Assembly: GCA_035493895.1 (NCBI GenBank)
Contig: DATJHM010000334.1
Coordinates: forward strand, 1-63,031
Origin: DATJHM01 sp035493895
GTDB lineage: Bacteria; Chloroflexota; Ktedonobacteria; Ktedonobacterales; Ktedonobacteraceae
Direction: 5' to 3'
Length of the DNA stretch: 63,031 nucleotides
Shown: positions 35,133-44,138 of the stretch, piece by piece
Layout: each line of letters opens with the position of its first letter
Numbering within the stretch: position 1 is the stretch's first letter
Notes under the pieces: generated by a model
Seen by the model: the letters and a program-made list of their open reading frames with translations, nothing else
Database searches by the model: none
Told to the model about the DNA's origin: nothing
Made by a program: the position numbers and the translations under genes

Positions 35133-36959
35133 ATGTTACAGGAAAAAGAAGCGCAGACAAAGCGCTTCCATCTCTCTCGTTATGGAATAGGCGCGCTGGC
35201 TATTATTGTGCTGGCCGCTCTTATTCGGATTGCGCTGTTATTGTCTGGCTGGCCCCTGCTGGATAGTGATGAAGGCACGATGGGTTTGATGGCGATGCAT
35301 ATTGCCTATCGAGGAGAACGTCCAATTTTCTTCTACGGTCAGGGCTATATGGGGGCGTTCGAGGCCTATTTGGCCGCGATTGTGTTTCACTTTTTCGGGG
35401 TCTCGACATTCGGGTTACGCATCGGCCTGGTGCTGATGTATTGTATCTTTCTCCTGGGCATGTATCTGTTAACGAGCATGCTCTATTCCAGGAAACTTGC
35501 GCTCTTTACGCTCTTTCTTCTTGCTCTCGGCTCCAATCCTCTCCTGACTCGACAACTGGTTGCGGTCGGTGGCGATCCCGAGACGCTGATGTGTGGGCCG
35601 TTCCTGCTGTTGATCCCGATCTGGCTGGTCTTCAATAGTAGTCGTGAGCAGATGAAACGCGATCGCTGGCGTCGTCTCCTGGCCTATGCACTCTGGGGCT
35701 TTGTGGCAGGTTTTGCCATCTGGTCTCATATGCTTACGCTCCCTTTTATTTTCGCGGGGGGCCTTCTTCTGCTCATTTTCTGCTGGCGTGAACTGCTGGG
35801 TTGGGCGATTGCCATGATCGTTCTCGGCTTTATCCCATGTTTCTCTTTACAGATCTTGTACAATCTGTCCGTGCCGAAGAACCGCTCTTCGTTGTTTTAT
35901 CTGCTCAATGTGCTTCGCGCAGGTGGAACACCGACACTACCCAAACATATTTTGTTGCCTCTTGAGATAAAAGGGGCCCTGTTAATCACGCTTCCTACGG
36001 CGACCGGGGCCAATCCGCTCTGTTCTGTAAACGATGTGCATGCTGTGCGACTCAATAGTTTCCATGGATTGCATTGTACGCTGGTGCATACGGGCTGGTC
36101 GGCAGGGGTAATTCTTCTCTGGCTTGTTGCGTGTGTGCTTGCTCTGGTGATCCTCTGGCGACTCTGTTTTGCGGGCGCACGTCGTGCCTGGGGACCAGAA
36201 ACGAGGCAGACGGCAATTTTGCAGTGCTCGCGTCTGGCGGTATTAGTGTCTGGTGCGATTCCGGTATTGCTTTATATTGCCAGTCCAAACTCGGCCTTTT
36301 ATCCGGTTGCGGCCTCTCGTTATCTGATTGGCGTTCTGGTCAGTACGCCTGCGGTCCTCTGGCCTCTCTGGCATGGCGCGACGGTGCTCAAATCGTTGCA
36401 GGTGCGCTGGCAGACACATGGATTGCTCGCCGTACGTATCGAACGTGCGGTTATGCTGCTCTCGCGTGGTCTCCTCGCGCTTATTGTGGCAGTCTTTTTC
36501 ATGGGAACGTTCAGTACGTTTACTGATATTCCGGCGCAACCTCCCCTTGATCCCGGCCAGGATGTCTATTTTACGCAAAATAGCACGGAACATCTCAATG
36601 TCCCGTTGACGCAGGCTTTCAATCAGCAGGAGAGTTTGCTGATTACGCGATTGTTGCACGATCATGTGACGCGAATTTATTCCGATTATTGGTCCTGCGA
36701 TCGCCTGATCTTCCGCAGCGACGAGCGCATTTTCTGTAGTGCTCTGCTTGAGCGTCTGGAGCCGGGGCATAATCGTTATGCGCTCTACCCGCAGAGTGTC
36801 GCCGCTGATCCGCAGGCTGCGTACGTTTTTCACGCCAATACGTTGCCCGATACTACGTTGTCCCAACGCATTGCGGCTGGCGAAAAAGCCTATCACGGCT
36901 ATCATCGTTTTGTCGTGGGGGGCTACGCTGTCTACGAGAGGACGACGAGTGGAAAATGA
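35133..36959 (+). CDS. Polytopic GT-C glycosyltransferase (GT39/ArnT-like)
   Basis: The 608-residue protein has about ten to twelve membrane helices and a C-terminal extracytoplasmic part. The first loop has the acidic catalytic-type motif DSDEGTMG (near residue 47), as in PMT/ArnT-type transferases that move a sugar from a polyprenyl-phosphate donor. The segment HPSY-like acceptor features are not clear. The acceptor (cell-wall polymer, lipid or protein) is unknown. The start is the ATG at 35133 with GAGGT about ten bases upstream. It stands alone between the signal-peptidase homologue and the LysE gene. Confidence 0.75.
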   Translation: MLQEKEAQTKRFHLSRYGIGALAIIVLAALIRIALLLSGWPLLDSDEGTMGLMAMHIAYRGERPIFFYGQGYMGAFEAYLAAIVFHFFGVSTFGLRIGLVLMYCIFLLGMYLLTSMLYSRKLALFTLFLLALGSNPLLTRQLVAVGGDPETLMCGPFLLLIPIWLVFNSSREQMKRDRWRRLLAYALWGFVAGFAIWSHMLTLPFIFAGGLLLLIFCWRELLGWAIAMIVLGFIPCFSLQILYNLSVPKNRSSLFYLLNVLRAGGTPTLPKHILLPLEIKGALLITLPTATGANPLCSVNDVHAVRLNSFHGLHCTLVHTGWSAGVILLWLVACVLALVILWRLCFAGARRAWGPETRQTAILQCSRLAVLVSGAIPVLLYIASPNSAFYPVAASRYLIGVLVSTPAVLWPLWHGATVLKSLQVRWQTHGLLAVRIERAVMLLSRGLLALIVAVFFMGTFSTFTDIPAQPPLDPGQDVYFTQNSTEHLNVPLTQAFNQQESLLITRLLHDHVTRIYSDYWSCDRLIFRSDERIFCSALLERLEPGHNRYALYPQSVAADPQAAYVFHANTLPDTTLSQRIAAGEKAYHGYHRFVVGGYAVYERTTSGK

Positions 36960-37063
36960 TCGTATTCGCAGCTCGTTTTCACTGATCTTGAGATAGCTGA
37001 GCTATTATGTGCTAGACTAAGAGAAGTGTATCGATCCACATGTGAAGGAAGAAATGGAAGGTT

Positions 37064-37693
37064 ATGCTCGGAATCAAGGATTTTTACGTTTTTCTGGCTG
37101 CCAGCCTGTTATTGAATATAACTCCTGGCACAGATATGCTCTACATCATTACGCGCAGTACTTCGCAAGGAAGACGCGCCGGTATTGTCTCTGCCCTGGG
37201 GATTGGCTCCGGGAGCCTTGTGCATATGACGGCGGCAGCTCTGGGGTTATCTGCTATTTTTCTCTACTCCGCTCTGGCTTATGAGATTTTGAAATGGTTT
37301 GGCGTGGCCTATCTTCTCTATCTTGGCATTCGTACTCTCCTCAAAAAAGAGAGCACCTTGCAGGTACGAGAATTGCGGGAGGAGTCACTATGGAAGGTGT
37401 ATCGTCAGGGTGTCCTGGTCAATATTCTCAATCCGAAAGTGGCTTTATTTTTTCTCGCTTTTCTGCCACAATTCATTGATCCGGGAACCAGCCATGCTAC
37501 CCTGCAAATTCTCTTCCTGGGCGGCTTTTTTAATCTCGGCGGCACGATTATCAATATAGGCGTGGCAATCCTGTTTGGCTATCTTGGCGTTCGATTTATC
37601 CAGCATATCTGGGTCGCACGCATCCAAAAGTGGTTAACGGGTAGCGTCTTTCTCGGCCTCGGTCTGAATCTCGCTCTTTCAAAGAGACAGTAG
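37064..37693 (+). CDS. LysE/RhtB-family exporter
   Basis: The 209-residue protein has six hydrophobic segments and the family signatures NITPGTDMLYI (residues ~18-28) and NPKVALFFLAFLPQF (~122-136). Such proteins export amino acids such as homoserine, threonine or leucine. The substrate cannot be assigned from sequence. A GGAAGG lies very close to the ATG, with GAAGGAAG further upstream. It is convergent with the NUDIX gene, leaving only 18 bases between the stops. Confidence 0.9.
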   Translation: MLGIKDFYVFLAASLLLNITPGTDMLYIITRSTSQGRRAGIVSALGIGSGSLVHMTAAALGLSAIFLYSALAYEILKWFGVAYLLYLGIRTLLKKESTLQVRELREESLWKVYRQGVLVNILNPKVALFFLAFLPQFIDPGTSHATLQILFLGGFFNLGGTIINIGVAILFGYLGVRFIQHIWVARIQKWLTGSVFLGLGLNLALSKRQ

Positions 37694-37711
37694 CCCGCAA
37701 GCATGAGAACG

Positions 37712-38188
37712 CTAGATCTGCCTCCCCTCCTCGAGGTAGATTGTCGTCTGTTCCCGTATGGCTTTGAAACAGTACACCAATCGTTTGCTCATACGGGGGC
37801 TGACGAGCGTAATCGCCTCAGCCAGCGGACAAAATTGAAAATCGCTCAATTCCTCGGCAGGCAGCCTGATTGCTTCAATCAGAGCCTGGCTGAGCGTTCC
37901 GCCCGCAAAAATAAACTGGATATTTTCGGTGAGCACTCCCTGTCCGGCCACATAATCCAGGCACAACAGCCGTTCCATGATCAGGTCTAATCCCAGTTCT
38001 TCGCGGACCTCACGCATACATCCCTGCAAAGGCGATTCGTCTGCTTCGATCGATCCGCCGGGGAGCAGCCAGTAGTCGCGATAGGTCGGTTTGACCAGTA
38101 AGATCTGTTCTTCCTGGTTGAGGAAAAGTGCCGCCGCGCCCATGCGCTTCTTTGGCAGCGATGCATAAAATTCGGCTTCATCTATCAT
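37712..38188 (-). CDS. NUDIX hydrolase
   Basis: The Nudix box is clear: GGSIEADESPLQGCMREVREELGLDL region at about residues 47-72, with the RE-x-x-EE metal-binding core. The protein is 158 residues long. It should cleave a nucleoside diphosphate linked to another moiety; the exact substrate is not inferable. The N-terminal RMGAAALFLNQEEQILLV strand is typical of single-domain Nudix proteins. It is transcribed away from mntH and convergent with the LysE gene. Confidence 0.9.
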   Translation of the reverse strand: MIDEAEFYASLPKKRMGAAALFLNQEEQILLVKPTYRDYWLLPGGSIEADESPLQGCMREVREELGLDLIMERLLCLDYVAGQGVLTENIQFIFAGGTLSQALIEAIRLPAEELSDFQFCPLAEAITLVSPRMSKRLVYCFKAIREQTTIYLEEGRQI

Positions 38189-38327
38189 GCCTGTATCATA
38201 GCTGAAGGAGCGTCGCGGCGCAAGAGAAAACCAGCAAATCCCTCCGCCTCCTTCATAATTGCATGGCGATGCCCTTGTAAATATTTTAATCTTGTGCTAC
38301 CATATTTTTTAGAACAATAAAACATTA

Positions 38328-38347
38328 AATTTTCTGAATGAGAAATT
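38328..38347 (+). promoter_or_regulatory. Operator-like palindrome before the Mn transporter gene
   Basis: AATTTTCT, GAATG, AGAAATT forms an imperfect AT-rich palindrome about 65 bases before the mntH start. Its form suits a metalloregulator of the MntR/DtxR type, but this is inference from position. The same gap (38189-38411) shows no yybP-ykoY-like Mn riboswitch. Confidence 0.35.
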
Positions 38348-38411
38348 ACAATCGCTATAAAAAGCGTATCACATAAAAAACAACAGCGGAAAAAATTGTG
38401 GAGGTAACCAT

Positions 38412-39731
38412 ATGGCATTATTATCTCGCCCACGCCAGAACCTGGAGTATGTTCCCTCTGTGAGCATGCAGCTCCTTCATATCTGGAAAAAAGTGCGGCA
38501 GAACCGTTGGGGGATTGGTCTGCGTGAAGTGTTCGGCGCTTTGGGGCCTGGTTTTCTGGTCAGTGTGGGTTATATGGACCCTGGAAACTGGGGGACGAAT
38601 CTGGCGGCTGGTGCTGGTTTTGGTTATCAATTGCTCTGGGTTATTCTTGTCAGTAATGTGGTTGCCATCATTCTCCAAATCTCTTCCGCAAAATTAGGTA
38701 TCGCGACTGGCAAAGATCTGGCTCAACTTATTCGTGAGCAGTTTCCCCGTCCTCTCGTGCTCTTTTTGGGAGCTACTTCCATTCTTGCTATCATGGCGAC
38801 CGATCTGGCGGAGATTCTGGGTGGTGCTCTGGGCTTCAATATTCTTTTTCATGTTCCCTTGCTGCTTTCTGCGTTACTCACCGGTTTTCTTGTCATGGGC
38901 TTGCTTGCATTGGCCCGCTGGGGATTTCGCCGTATTGAGCTGGTCATTATTGGTCTGGTCTCTGTCATCGGTCTTGCTTACCTGTTTGAGATGTTCCTCA
39001 TTCATCCCAATTGGAGCGGGATTGCCTTTCATGTCGTGGTACCACAATTCTCCAGTGCCAGTATCCTCGTCGCCGTTGGTATCCTGGGTGCAACGGTTAT
39101 GCCGCACAATGTCTTCCTGCATTCTTTTCTTGCGCAACAACGTTTGAGTGGCCCGGAGGCATCTTTGCCAGAGAAGCGACACGTCTTACGTCTGGCAAAG
39201 ATTGATACAATTGCAGCTTTGAATGTGGCGTTCTTCGTGAATGCTGCGATGCTGGTAGTTGCTGGAACCGTCTTTTTTCAGCACGTTGCCAATCCAGCCA
39301 ACCTGGACTTGCAGACGGCCTATGTCTCACTTATGCCCGTGCTTGGCTCTTTTGCGGCGTTGGCTTTCGGGATTGGACTGCTTGCCTCTGGTCTTTCCTC
39401 TTCGACGACCGGCACTCTGGCGGGACAGGTGGTGTTGCAGGGGTTTCTGAAGAAGCGTATCGAGAGCTGGGTCTGGCGTGTGATCACGATGATTCCTGCT
39501 TTGCTGGTGATCGCGTTGAATATCTCGTCGATTCAGGTACTGGTGATCAGTCAGGTCGCACTGAGCTTGCAACTTCCTTTTACCATGGCCGCAGTTGTCT
39601 TTCTCTCACGAAAGCCTGCGTTGATGGGCTCCTTTGTCAATAATCGCTGGACCAGTGGCGTGAATTTCCTGATTGCGATCGTTGTGACCCTTTTAAATCT
39701 CTTGCTGCTCTACACATTGTTCAAAGGATGA
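38412..39731 (+). CDS. mntH: Nramp-family divalent metal (Mn2+) transporter
   Basis: The protein has 439 residues and eleven or so membrane helices. The first-helix metal motif DPGN is at residues 56-59 (MDPGNWG). The sixth-helix MPH motif is in GATVMPHNVFLHS. Both metal-coordinating segments are intact, supporting proton-coupled Mn2+/Fe2+ uptake. TGGAGGTAACC precedes the ATG at 38412. The gene is monocistronic, with a palindrome upstream and a hairpin downstream. Confidence 0.93.
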   Translation: MALLSRPRQNLEYVPSVSMQLLHIWKKVRQNRWGIGLREVFGALGPGFLVSVGYMDPGNWGTNLAAGAGFGYQLLWVILVSNVVAIILQISSAKLGIATGKDLAQLIREQFPRPLVLFLGATSILAIMATDLAEILGGALGFNILFHVPLLLSALLTGFLVMGLLALARWGFRRIELVIIGLVSVIGLAYLFEMFLIHPNWSGIAFHVVVPQFSSASILVAVGILGATVMPHNVFLHSFLAQQRLSGPEASLPEKRHVLRLAKIDTIAALNVAFFVNAAMLVVAGTVFFQHVANPANLDLQTAYVSLMPVLGSFAALAFGIGLLASGLSSSTTGTLAGQVVLQGFLKKRIESWVWRVITMIPALLVIALNISSIQVLVISQVALSLQLPFTMAAVVFLSRKPALMGSFVNNRWTSGVNFLIAIVVTLLNLLLLYTLFKG

Positions 39732-39746
39732 GGTGGAAATGCAAGA

Positions 39747-39778
39747 CACGGTCGTAGGATCATGTATCTGCGACCGTG
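39747..39778 (+). terminator. Hairpin after mntH
   Basis: CACGGTCG (39747-39754) pairs with CGACCGTG (39771-39778) around a 16-base loop, 16 bases after the mntH stop. A strong T tract is missing. Confidence 0.5.
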
Positions 39779-39931
39779 CATAATTATCTCGATGATGAGT
39801 GCCTTTGTGTCTGTTAGTGCTATAGCCTTCTCTTTAAAACTGTGCTAAGATTTTCGGTAAAATTACCATGACATTAGCAACGGGTATTTTCATCCGATCG
39901 GATACGATTTTCATACACAAGGAGAACTTAC

Positions 39932-41167
39932 TTGGCAACGCACGAGAGAAGATACGTGATCATTGGGAATGGGGTAGCAGGGACAACAGCCGCAGAGACG
40001 CTGCGTAAAAATGATCCGAATTGTAGCATTCATCTGCTGACGAACGAGCCATATCCGCTGTATAACCGTGTTTCGCTCCCTCGCTTCTTACAGGGAGTTA
40101 TTGTTGAGCAGAAAGTAATGATTCGCGATTTTGCCTGGCATGAGCAGCGCAATATTCATCTGGTCACTGAGACGATGGTGAGCAGTGTGAACACGGATGA
40201 GCGTGTCGTGGTGACGGATAAGGGCGAACAGTTCCCCTACGATGCGTTATTACTTGCCAGTGGTGGTTGGGCGAATCCTTTACGCGTGCCAGGGGCGCAG
40301 GGGGTGGACCATATTTATAATTTTGTGACGTTGGATGATACGAAAACGATCATTGAGAAAATGCTGGAGTCGCGCACTGCGTTGGCCTATGGTGGCAGCT
40401 TTATTGCCTACGAACTGTGCGACGGTTTTGCCTTACGTAAGCTGAATACGACCTGGCTGATGCGCGGCCCCTACTGGCTGCGTAGTGCCCTGGACCCCGA
40501 GGGCGGCGAAGTAGTGGACAATATCGCGCGCAAGTTTGGTGTTGAGGTCATTCATGGTGACGAAATTGAGAGCGTTGTTCCCAGGAATGGTATTCCCAGC
40601 TACGTCAAAACGAAGAATGGCCGCGAGATTCAGACCGATATGATCGGTATCGGCCTGGGAATCACACTCAATACACAGTATCTGGCAGGTACGCCAGTTG
40701 AAATTCGGAGCGGCGTTGTCGTCAATGAATACCTGGAAACGAATGTTCCTGGTGTCTATTCAGCCGGTGATGTGGCCGAGTTTTTTGATCCAGTCATCAA
40801 TCAGCATCATACGATGGGTACCTGGGATAACGCGATGGGGCATGGCCGGATCGCTGGGGCAAATATGGCCGGTGGTCACGTGGCATATGTGGATGTTCCT
40901 ACGTATACCAGCCCGCTTTTTGACGTAAATATTGCCGTTGTTGGCACTGCCGAGTCCAGCAATCCCGAGTTGGAGGCTCTGGCTCTTCGCGAACCGGGCG
41001 AGAAGGGGAATGAGAACTATCGCAAACTCTTCTTCCGCGAGAATAAATTAGCTGGTGTCTTGATGATTGGTAGCCCGAAAGGCCGGAAAAAGCTGGTTGA
41101 GCTTGTAAAAAATCAACAAGAATTTAAAACTGTTGCCGAGCGCGAAGCATTGCTCACGCTAAAATAG
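39932..41167 (+). CDS. FAD/NAD(P)-dependent oxidoreductase (NirB-N/rubredoxin-reductase type)
   Basis: The 411-residue flavoprotein has an N-terminal FAD-binding GNGVAGTTAAETL, the active-site segment PLYNRVSLPRFL typical of nitrite-reductase large-subunit N-domains, LLLASGGWANPL, and the second FAD motif YSAGDVAEF. The NAD-site loop reads AYGGSFIAYE, lacking the usual third Gly, so the reductant may differ. Likely role: electron transfer between NAD(P)H and a small redox partner, which is not adjacent. The start is a TTG at 39932 with AAGGAG seven bases upstream. Confidence 0.82.
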   Translation: MATHERRYVIIGNGVAGTTAAETLRKNDPNCSIHLLTNEPYPLYNRVSLPRFLQGVIVEQKVMIRDFAWHEQRNIHLVTETMVSSVNTDERVVVTDKGEQFPYDALLLASGGWANPLRVPGAQGVDHIYNFVTLDDTKTIIEKMLESRTALAYGGSFIAYELCDGFALRKLNTTWLMRGPYWLRSALDPEGGEVVDNIARKFGVEVIHGDEIESVVPRNGIPSYVKTKNGREIQTDMIGIGLGITLNTQYLAGTPVEIRSGVVVNEYLETNVPGVYSAGDVAEFFDPVINQHHTMGTWDNAMGHGRIAGANMAGGHVAYVDVPTYTSPLFDVNIAVVGTAESSNPELEALALREPGEKGNENYRKLFFRENKLAGVLMIGSPKGRKKLVELVKNQQEFKTVAEREALLTLK

Positions 41168-41392
41168 CATTTTGTGGATCAGGCTATTCCTTCTATTTCG
41201 AGTGAAGGAGATTGATCTTCTATCCCGTTTGCTCGACGATATCGCATCAGGGCGGCGAGAGAAACCGCCGCCCCGGGTCAAGTAATATGTGCTGCATTTA
41301 GTCCATCATACTTGACGGAAAAGAGATTTTGGGCTATTGTAAAGGAGATTTTACGCGCAGGGTCGAGAGTCAAAGGCAGGAGAGTGTTTGAG

Positions 41393-42733
41393 GTGAAACA
41401 GTGTACTCATTGTGGGCAAGAATTGCCAGGGGATAATGCCCAATTCTGCGGCCGATGTGGCATGTTGCTTTCTTCAGAGCCCTCGCGCCCTCAATCACCC
41501 GAGGAAAAGCCCGCTACTCCACAGGCAATCGGCTCCCCTCCTCAAGAAGTTCCCGGAGAAAAATCGTCTCTACGTGAGCAGATTGCTCAGCATCCGCTCG
41601 GTCGATGGTCATCGATAGCTCCAGAAAACGCCACCCACTTCAATATTTCAAAGCGCGAATCTTCTTCTCCATCACTCTCTGAATATCCGCCCGTACCCTC
41701 TACGCTCAAGAGCCAGCCGAGCCCGGAGCCCGGCCCTTTGCCGCCGCAGTCTCAGACGCCTCGTCCTCCGACTGGGCCCGCTTCGCAAATGCATATATCT
41801 GCATCAAAGAAAGATGAATCGCCGGAGCCCGCTGCTCCTACTGCCATGTTTGGCAATCGGCCGACCTCGATCGAAGATCTCCCGACTACGAACATGCCAG
41901 CGGCACCCATGAGCGAGAGTGGTCTGGTGCAAAGAGAAGCACCGGCGCGGCCAGTATCCAGGCCAGGAATTGGAGCAGGTAGTATGCCTGTCGAAGATCT
42001 TTCCCTCAGGAATATGCCTCTGACTCCAGTACAGAGAAATGTATTGGGCGATATGCCCGCTCACCTGCAAAAAACTCCCCAGGCTCATATCGATGAAATC
42101 GCGCGTGTCGATACCCTGTTGCTCCCTGCTGGATCTGTTGGGAATACCCCGCCTGTGCAGGCGATCTCGCCTGCTCATCCTGCCAGCCGTCAAACGCCTA
42201 AACATCGTGCTACACTCATAATCGCGGCTATCCTGGTCGTTATTGTGCTGCTGGGAGGTGGCGTATGGATCTATCAGGCGCGCCCTTTTAGCGTGGCGGA
42301 GATAACGCAGCCCTGGCAACCTTTGCATGACTCTCGCATGGGTGTTGCCCTGAACTATCCTACTGGCTGGCCTGAGGGCAGCTACGATAAAGCAGGTACA
42401 CTCTCTTTACATGATAGCAGCAATACGGCGATGGTCACTTTCTCAAAGACTGCTGCCAGCGGCACCGATCCTACCCATACCTTGCAGAATCAGGCCACGA
42501 AGCTTGCGCTGACAAACGTCAAATCGCTGGATGCGCTCTCGTTTGCCGGTGTGAAGTGGCAACGGGAACAGGGGAGTATGCAGATAAACGGTGCTACGTA
42601 TACGGTCGTTTTGTTTGTCGGAGCGCACGGTAACTCTCTTTACACGCTGGGCCAGCTTGCCGCTCAGAACGTGTATGCTGACTATGAACAGGCCATCTTT
42701 GCGCCAATGCGTACCTCTCTGCATTTTCTCTAG
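41393..42733 (+). CDS. Zinc-ribbon, proline-rich, single-pass membrane protein
   Basis: The protein begins with a zinc ribbon (CTHCG, then CGRCG, residues ~4-22). A long Pro/Ser-rich disordered region follows, then one membrane helix (around TLIIAAILVVIVLLGGGVWI). The extracytoplasmic domain (about 140 residues) resembles PsbP/DUF1795-like folds (LNYPTGWPEG, ...FVGAHGNSLYTL). Start codons at 41312 (TTG) and 41384 are possible; the GTG at 41393, behind AGGAG, puts the zinc ribbon at the N-terminus as usual. The function is unknown, and a role at the membrane between cytoplasmic and outer sensing parts is only a guess. Confidence 0.75.
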   Translation: MKQCTHCGQELPGDNAQFCGRCGMLLSSEPSRPQSPEEKPATPQAIGSPPQEVPGEKSSLREQIAQHPLGRWSSIAPENATHFNISKRESSSPSLSEYPPVPSTLKSQPSPEPGPLPPQSQTPRPPTGPASQMHISASKKDESPEPAAPTAMFGNRPTSIEDLPTTNMPAAPMSESGLVQREAPARPVSRPGIGAGSMPVEDLSLRNMPLTPVQRNVLGDMPAHLQKTPQAHIDEIARVDTLLLPAGSVGNTPPVQAISPAHPASRQTPKHRATLIIAAILVVIVLLGGGVWIYQARPFSVAEITQPWQPLHDSRMGVALNYPTGWPEGSYDKAGTLSLHDSSNTAMVTFSKTAASGTDPTHTLQNQATKLALTNVKSLDALSFAGVKWQREQGSMQINGATYTVVLFVGAHGNSLYTLGQLAAQNVYADYEQAIFAPMRTSLHFL

Positions 42734-42783
42734 CTTCGCCTGCTCTGCTGTTTCGCGACAAAACGCGATATTTCTTGGCGCTA

Positions 42784-42792
42784 TGATATAAT
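42784..42792 (+). promoter_or_regulatory. Extended -10 promoter before the acidic small protein gene
   Basis: TGA immediately precedes a perfect TATAAT at 42787-42792. No good -35 is seen. It would give a leader of roughly 140 bases before the small gene. Confidence 0.45.
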
Positions 42793-42936
42793 GTGCGCGT
42801 ACACGGTTGCGCAAGCTCGATTTGTGTCGCGTTGCAGACGCAGAAGATGTATCAGACTGCGGCAGGCGCATAGCTATAAAAAAATACGGAGAAAGGAGAG
42901 CGCAGCAACGTTTTTGTGCTGTGCACAAACGGATTT

Positions 42937-43284
42937 ATGGACGATATTCATTTCGAACGTCATTTTCGCACCCCTTACTCTGAAGGATACTATATTATGC
43001 AGGGGAATAACCTTCAGAGCAATAATCGCCTTGGCACGGTCGATATCCATTTTACTACCACTGCCGTCCATGGCACGCTTATTCTAGAACGTGAGCTGGA
43101 GGAGGCTGACCTGACCAAGCTCATTGAGCAGATTGACGAAGATCTTGTTCTCTCTGCTGATATGCCGCGCGATGATTTTCTGGTCAGTGTCTATGTTGGA
43201 AAGGATGTGGGTTTCTACAGCGACGAGTATTTCGCCGAAGAGAATAATGAAAGCCTGGATTTCGACGACGACGATGAGGCTTAA
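42937..43284 (+). CDS. Small acidic hypothetical protein
   Basis: I do not recognise this protein of about 115 residues. It appears globular through about residue 85, with alternating strands and a helix (ELEEADLTKLIEQIDEDL), and ends in a strongly acidic tail (ESLDFDDDDEA). There are no membrane segments. Starts at 42916 (GTG), 42937 (ATG) or 42997 (ATG, behind AAGGA) are all in frame; the last would give 95 residues. It lies downstream of an extended -10 promoter and is followed by about 150 non-coding bases before the convergent regulator gene. Confidence 0.6.
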   Translation: MDDIHFERHFRTPYSEGYYIMQGNNLQSNNRLGTVDIHFTTTAVHGTLILERELEEADLTKLIEQIDEDLVLSADMPRDDFLVSVYVGKDVGFYSDEYFAEENNESLDFDDDDEA

Positions 43285-43436
43285 TCCTCTTCTTCCCGGT
43301 TGCTCCTGTATCTGCTCTTGCTGTCCTTTGTTTTCATTCTATTCTTGAGTGTCTGGCAGATACACTATTTGTTCGCAACATCATGTCACTGCTCTCTACA
43401 GTACGCTCTCTCAGGTAGGAGTGACATGATGGCCCT

Positions 43437-44090
43437 CTAATCTTCCAGTAATCCCCGTCGCATCGCATATTTGACGAGCTCAGCTCGGCTGTGCAGATTT
43501 AATTTGTCCATGATATGGGTGCGATGGGTGTCGACGGTCTTCGGGCTAATGACGAGCTTTTCTGCAATCTGATTGTTGGTATATCCTTCTGCGACCAGCT
43601 TGAGAATTTCTCGCTCTCGCTCCGTCAAACTGCTATAACTGTCTTTTTCTTCCCCTGTGCGCAATCGCTGAAGATAATCGCCTACCATGACCGATTGGGC
43701 GGTTGGCGACAGATAAAATTGTCCACACTGAATGACATGGATGGCGGAAATTAACTCGGTATCGGCCGCCTCTTTCAGCATGTAGCCAGATGCGCCCGCC
43801 CGTAGCGCCTGGAAAATATATTCATCATGCTCGTGCATCGTGAGGATCAGAATTTTTACATCGGGTAAGAGCTTTTTAATCTGTTTTGTGGCCTCGATCC
43901 CATTAATATCTGGCATGGTGATATCCATCAGGATAATATCAGGTTGCAGACGCTGAGCTTCTTGAATCGCCTGACGCCCATCCTGAGCCTCTCCAACGAT
44001 CTCCAGATCGGGCTGAGCATTCAGCATCATCTTTAAACCTGCGCGCAAGATGGTGTGATCATCAGCCAGTAGGATACGAATCTTCATCAC
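43437..44090 (-). CDS. NarL/LuxR-family response regulator
   Basis: This is a textbook 217-residue regulator. The receiver has Asp10/Asp11, phosphoacceptor Asp56 (ILMDITMPDINGIEA), Thr in ILTMH and Lys in YMLKEAA. The GerE/LuxR HTH at 150-210 has LTEREREILKLVAEGYTNNQIA and KTVDTHRTHIMDKL. It follows the sensor kinase gene by 48 bases on the minus strand, so they form a cognate pair. Targets are not visible, although the divergent respiratory operon is a plausible one. Confidence 0.93.
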   Translation of the reverse strand: MMKIRILLADDHTILRAGLKMMLNAQPDLEIVGEAQDGRQAIQEAQRLQPDIILMDITMPDINGIEATKQIKKLLPDVKILILTMHEHDEYIFQALRAGASGYMLKEAADTELISAIHVIQCGQFYLSPTAQSVMVGDYLQRLRTGEEKDSYSSLTEREREILKLVAEGYTNNQIAEKLVISPKTVDTHRTHIMDKLNLHSRAELVKYAMRRGLLED

Positions 44091-44138
44091 GGTTTTATCC
44101 TATCGTTTTTGGTAAAAGGTGCGCTCCCTGCGGCTCTA

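Noticed and set aside
38189..38411. Manganese riboswitch (yybP-ykoY) before mntH
   Set aside because: I looked for its conserved loops and saw none. Only an AT-rich palindrome is present.
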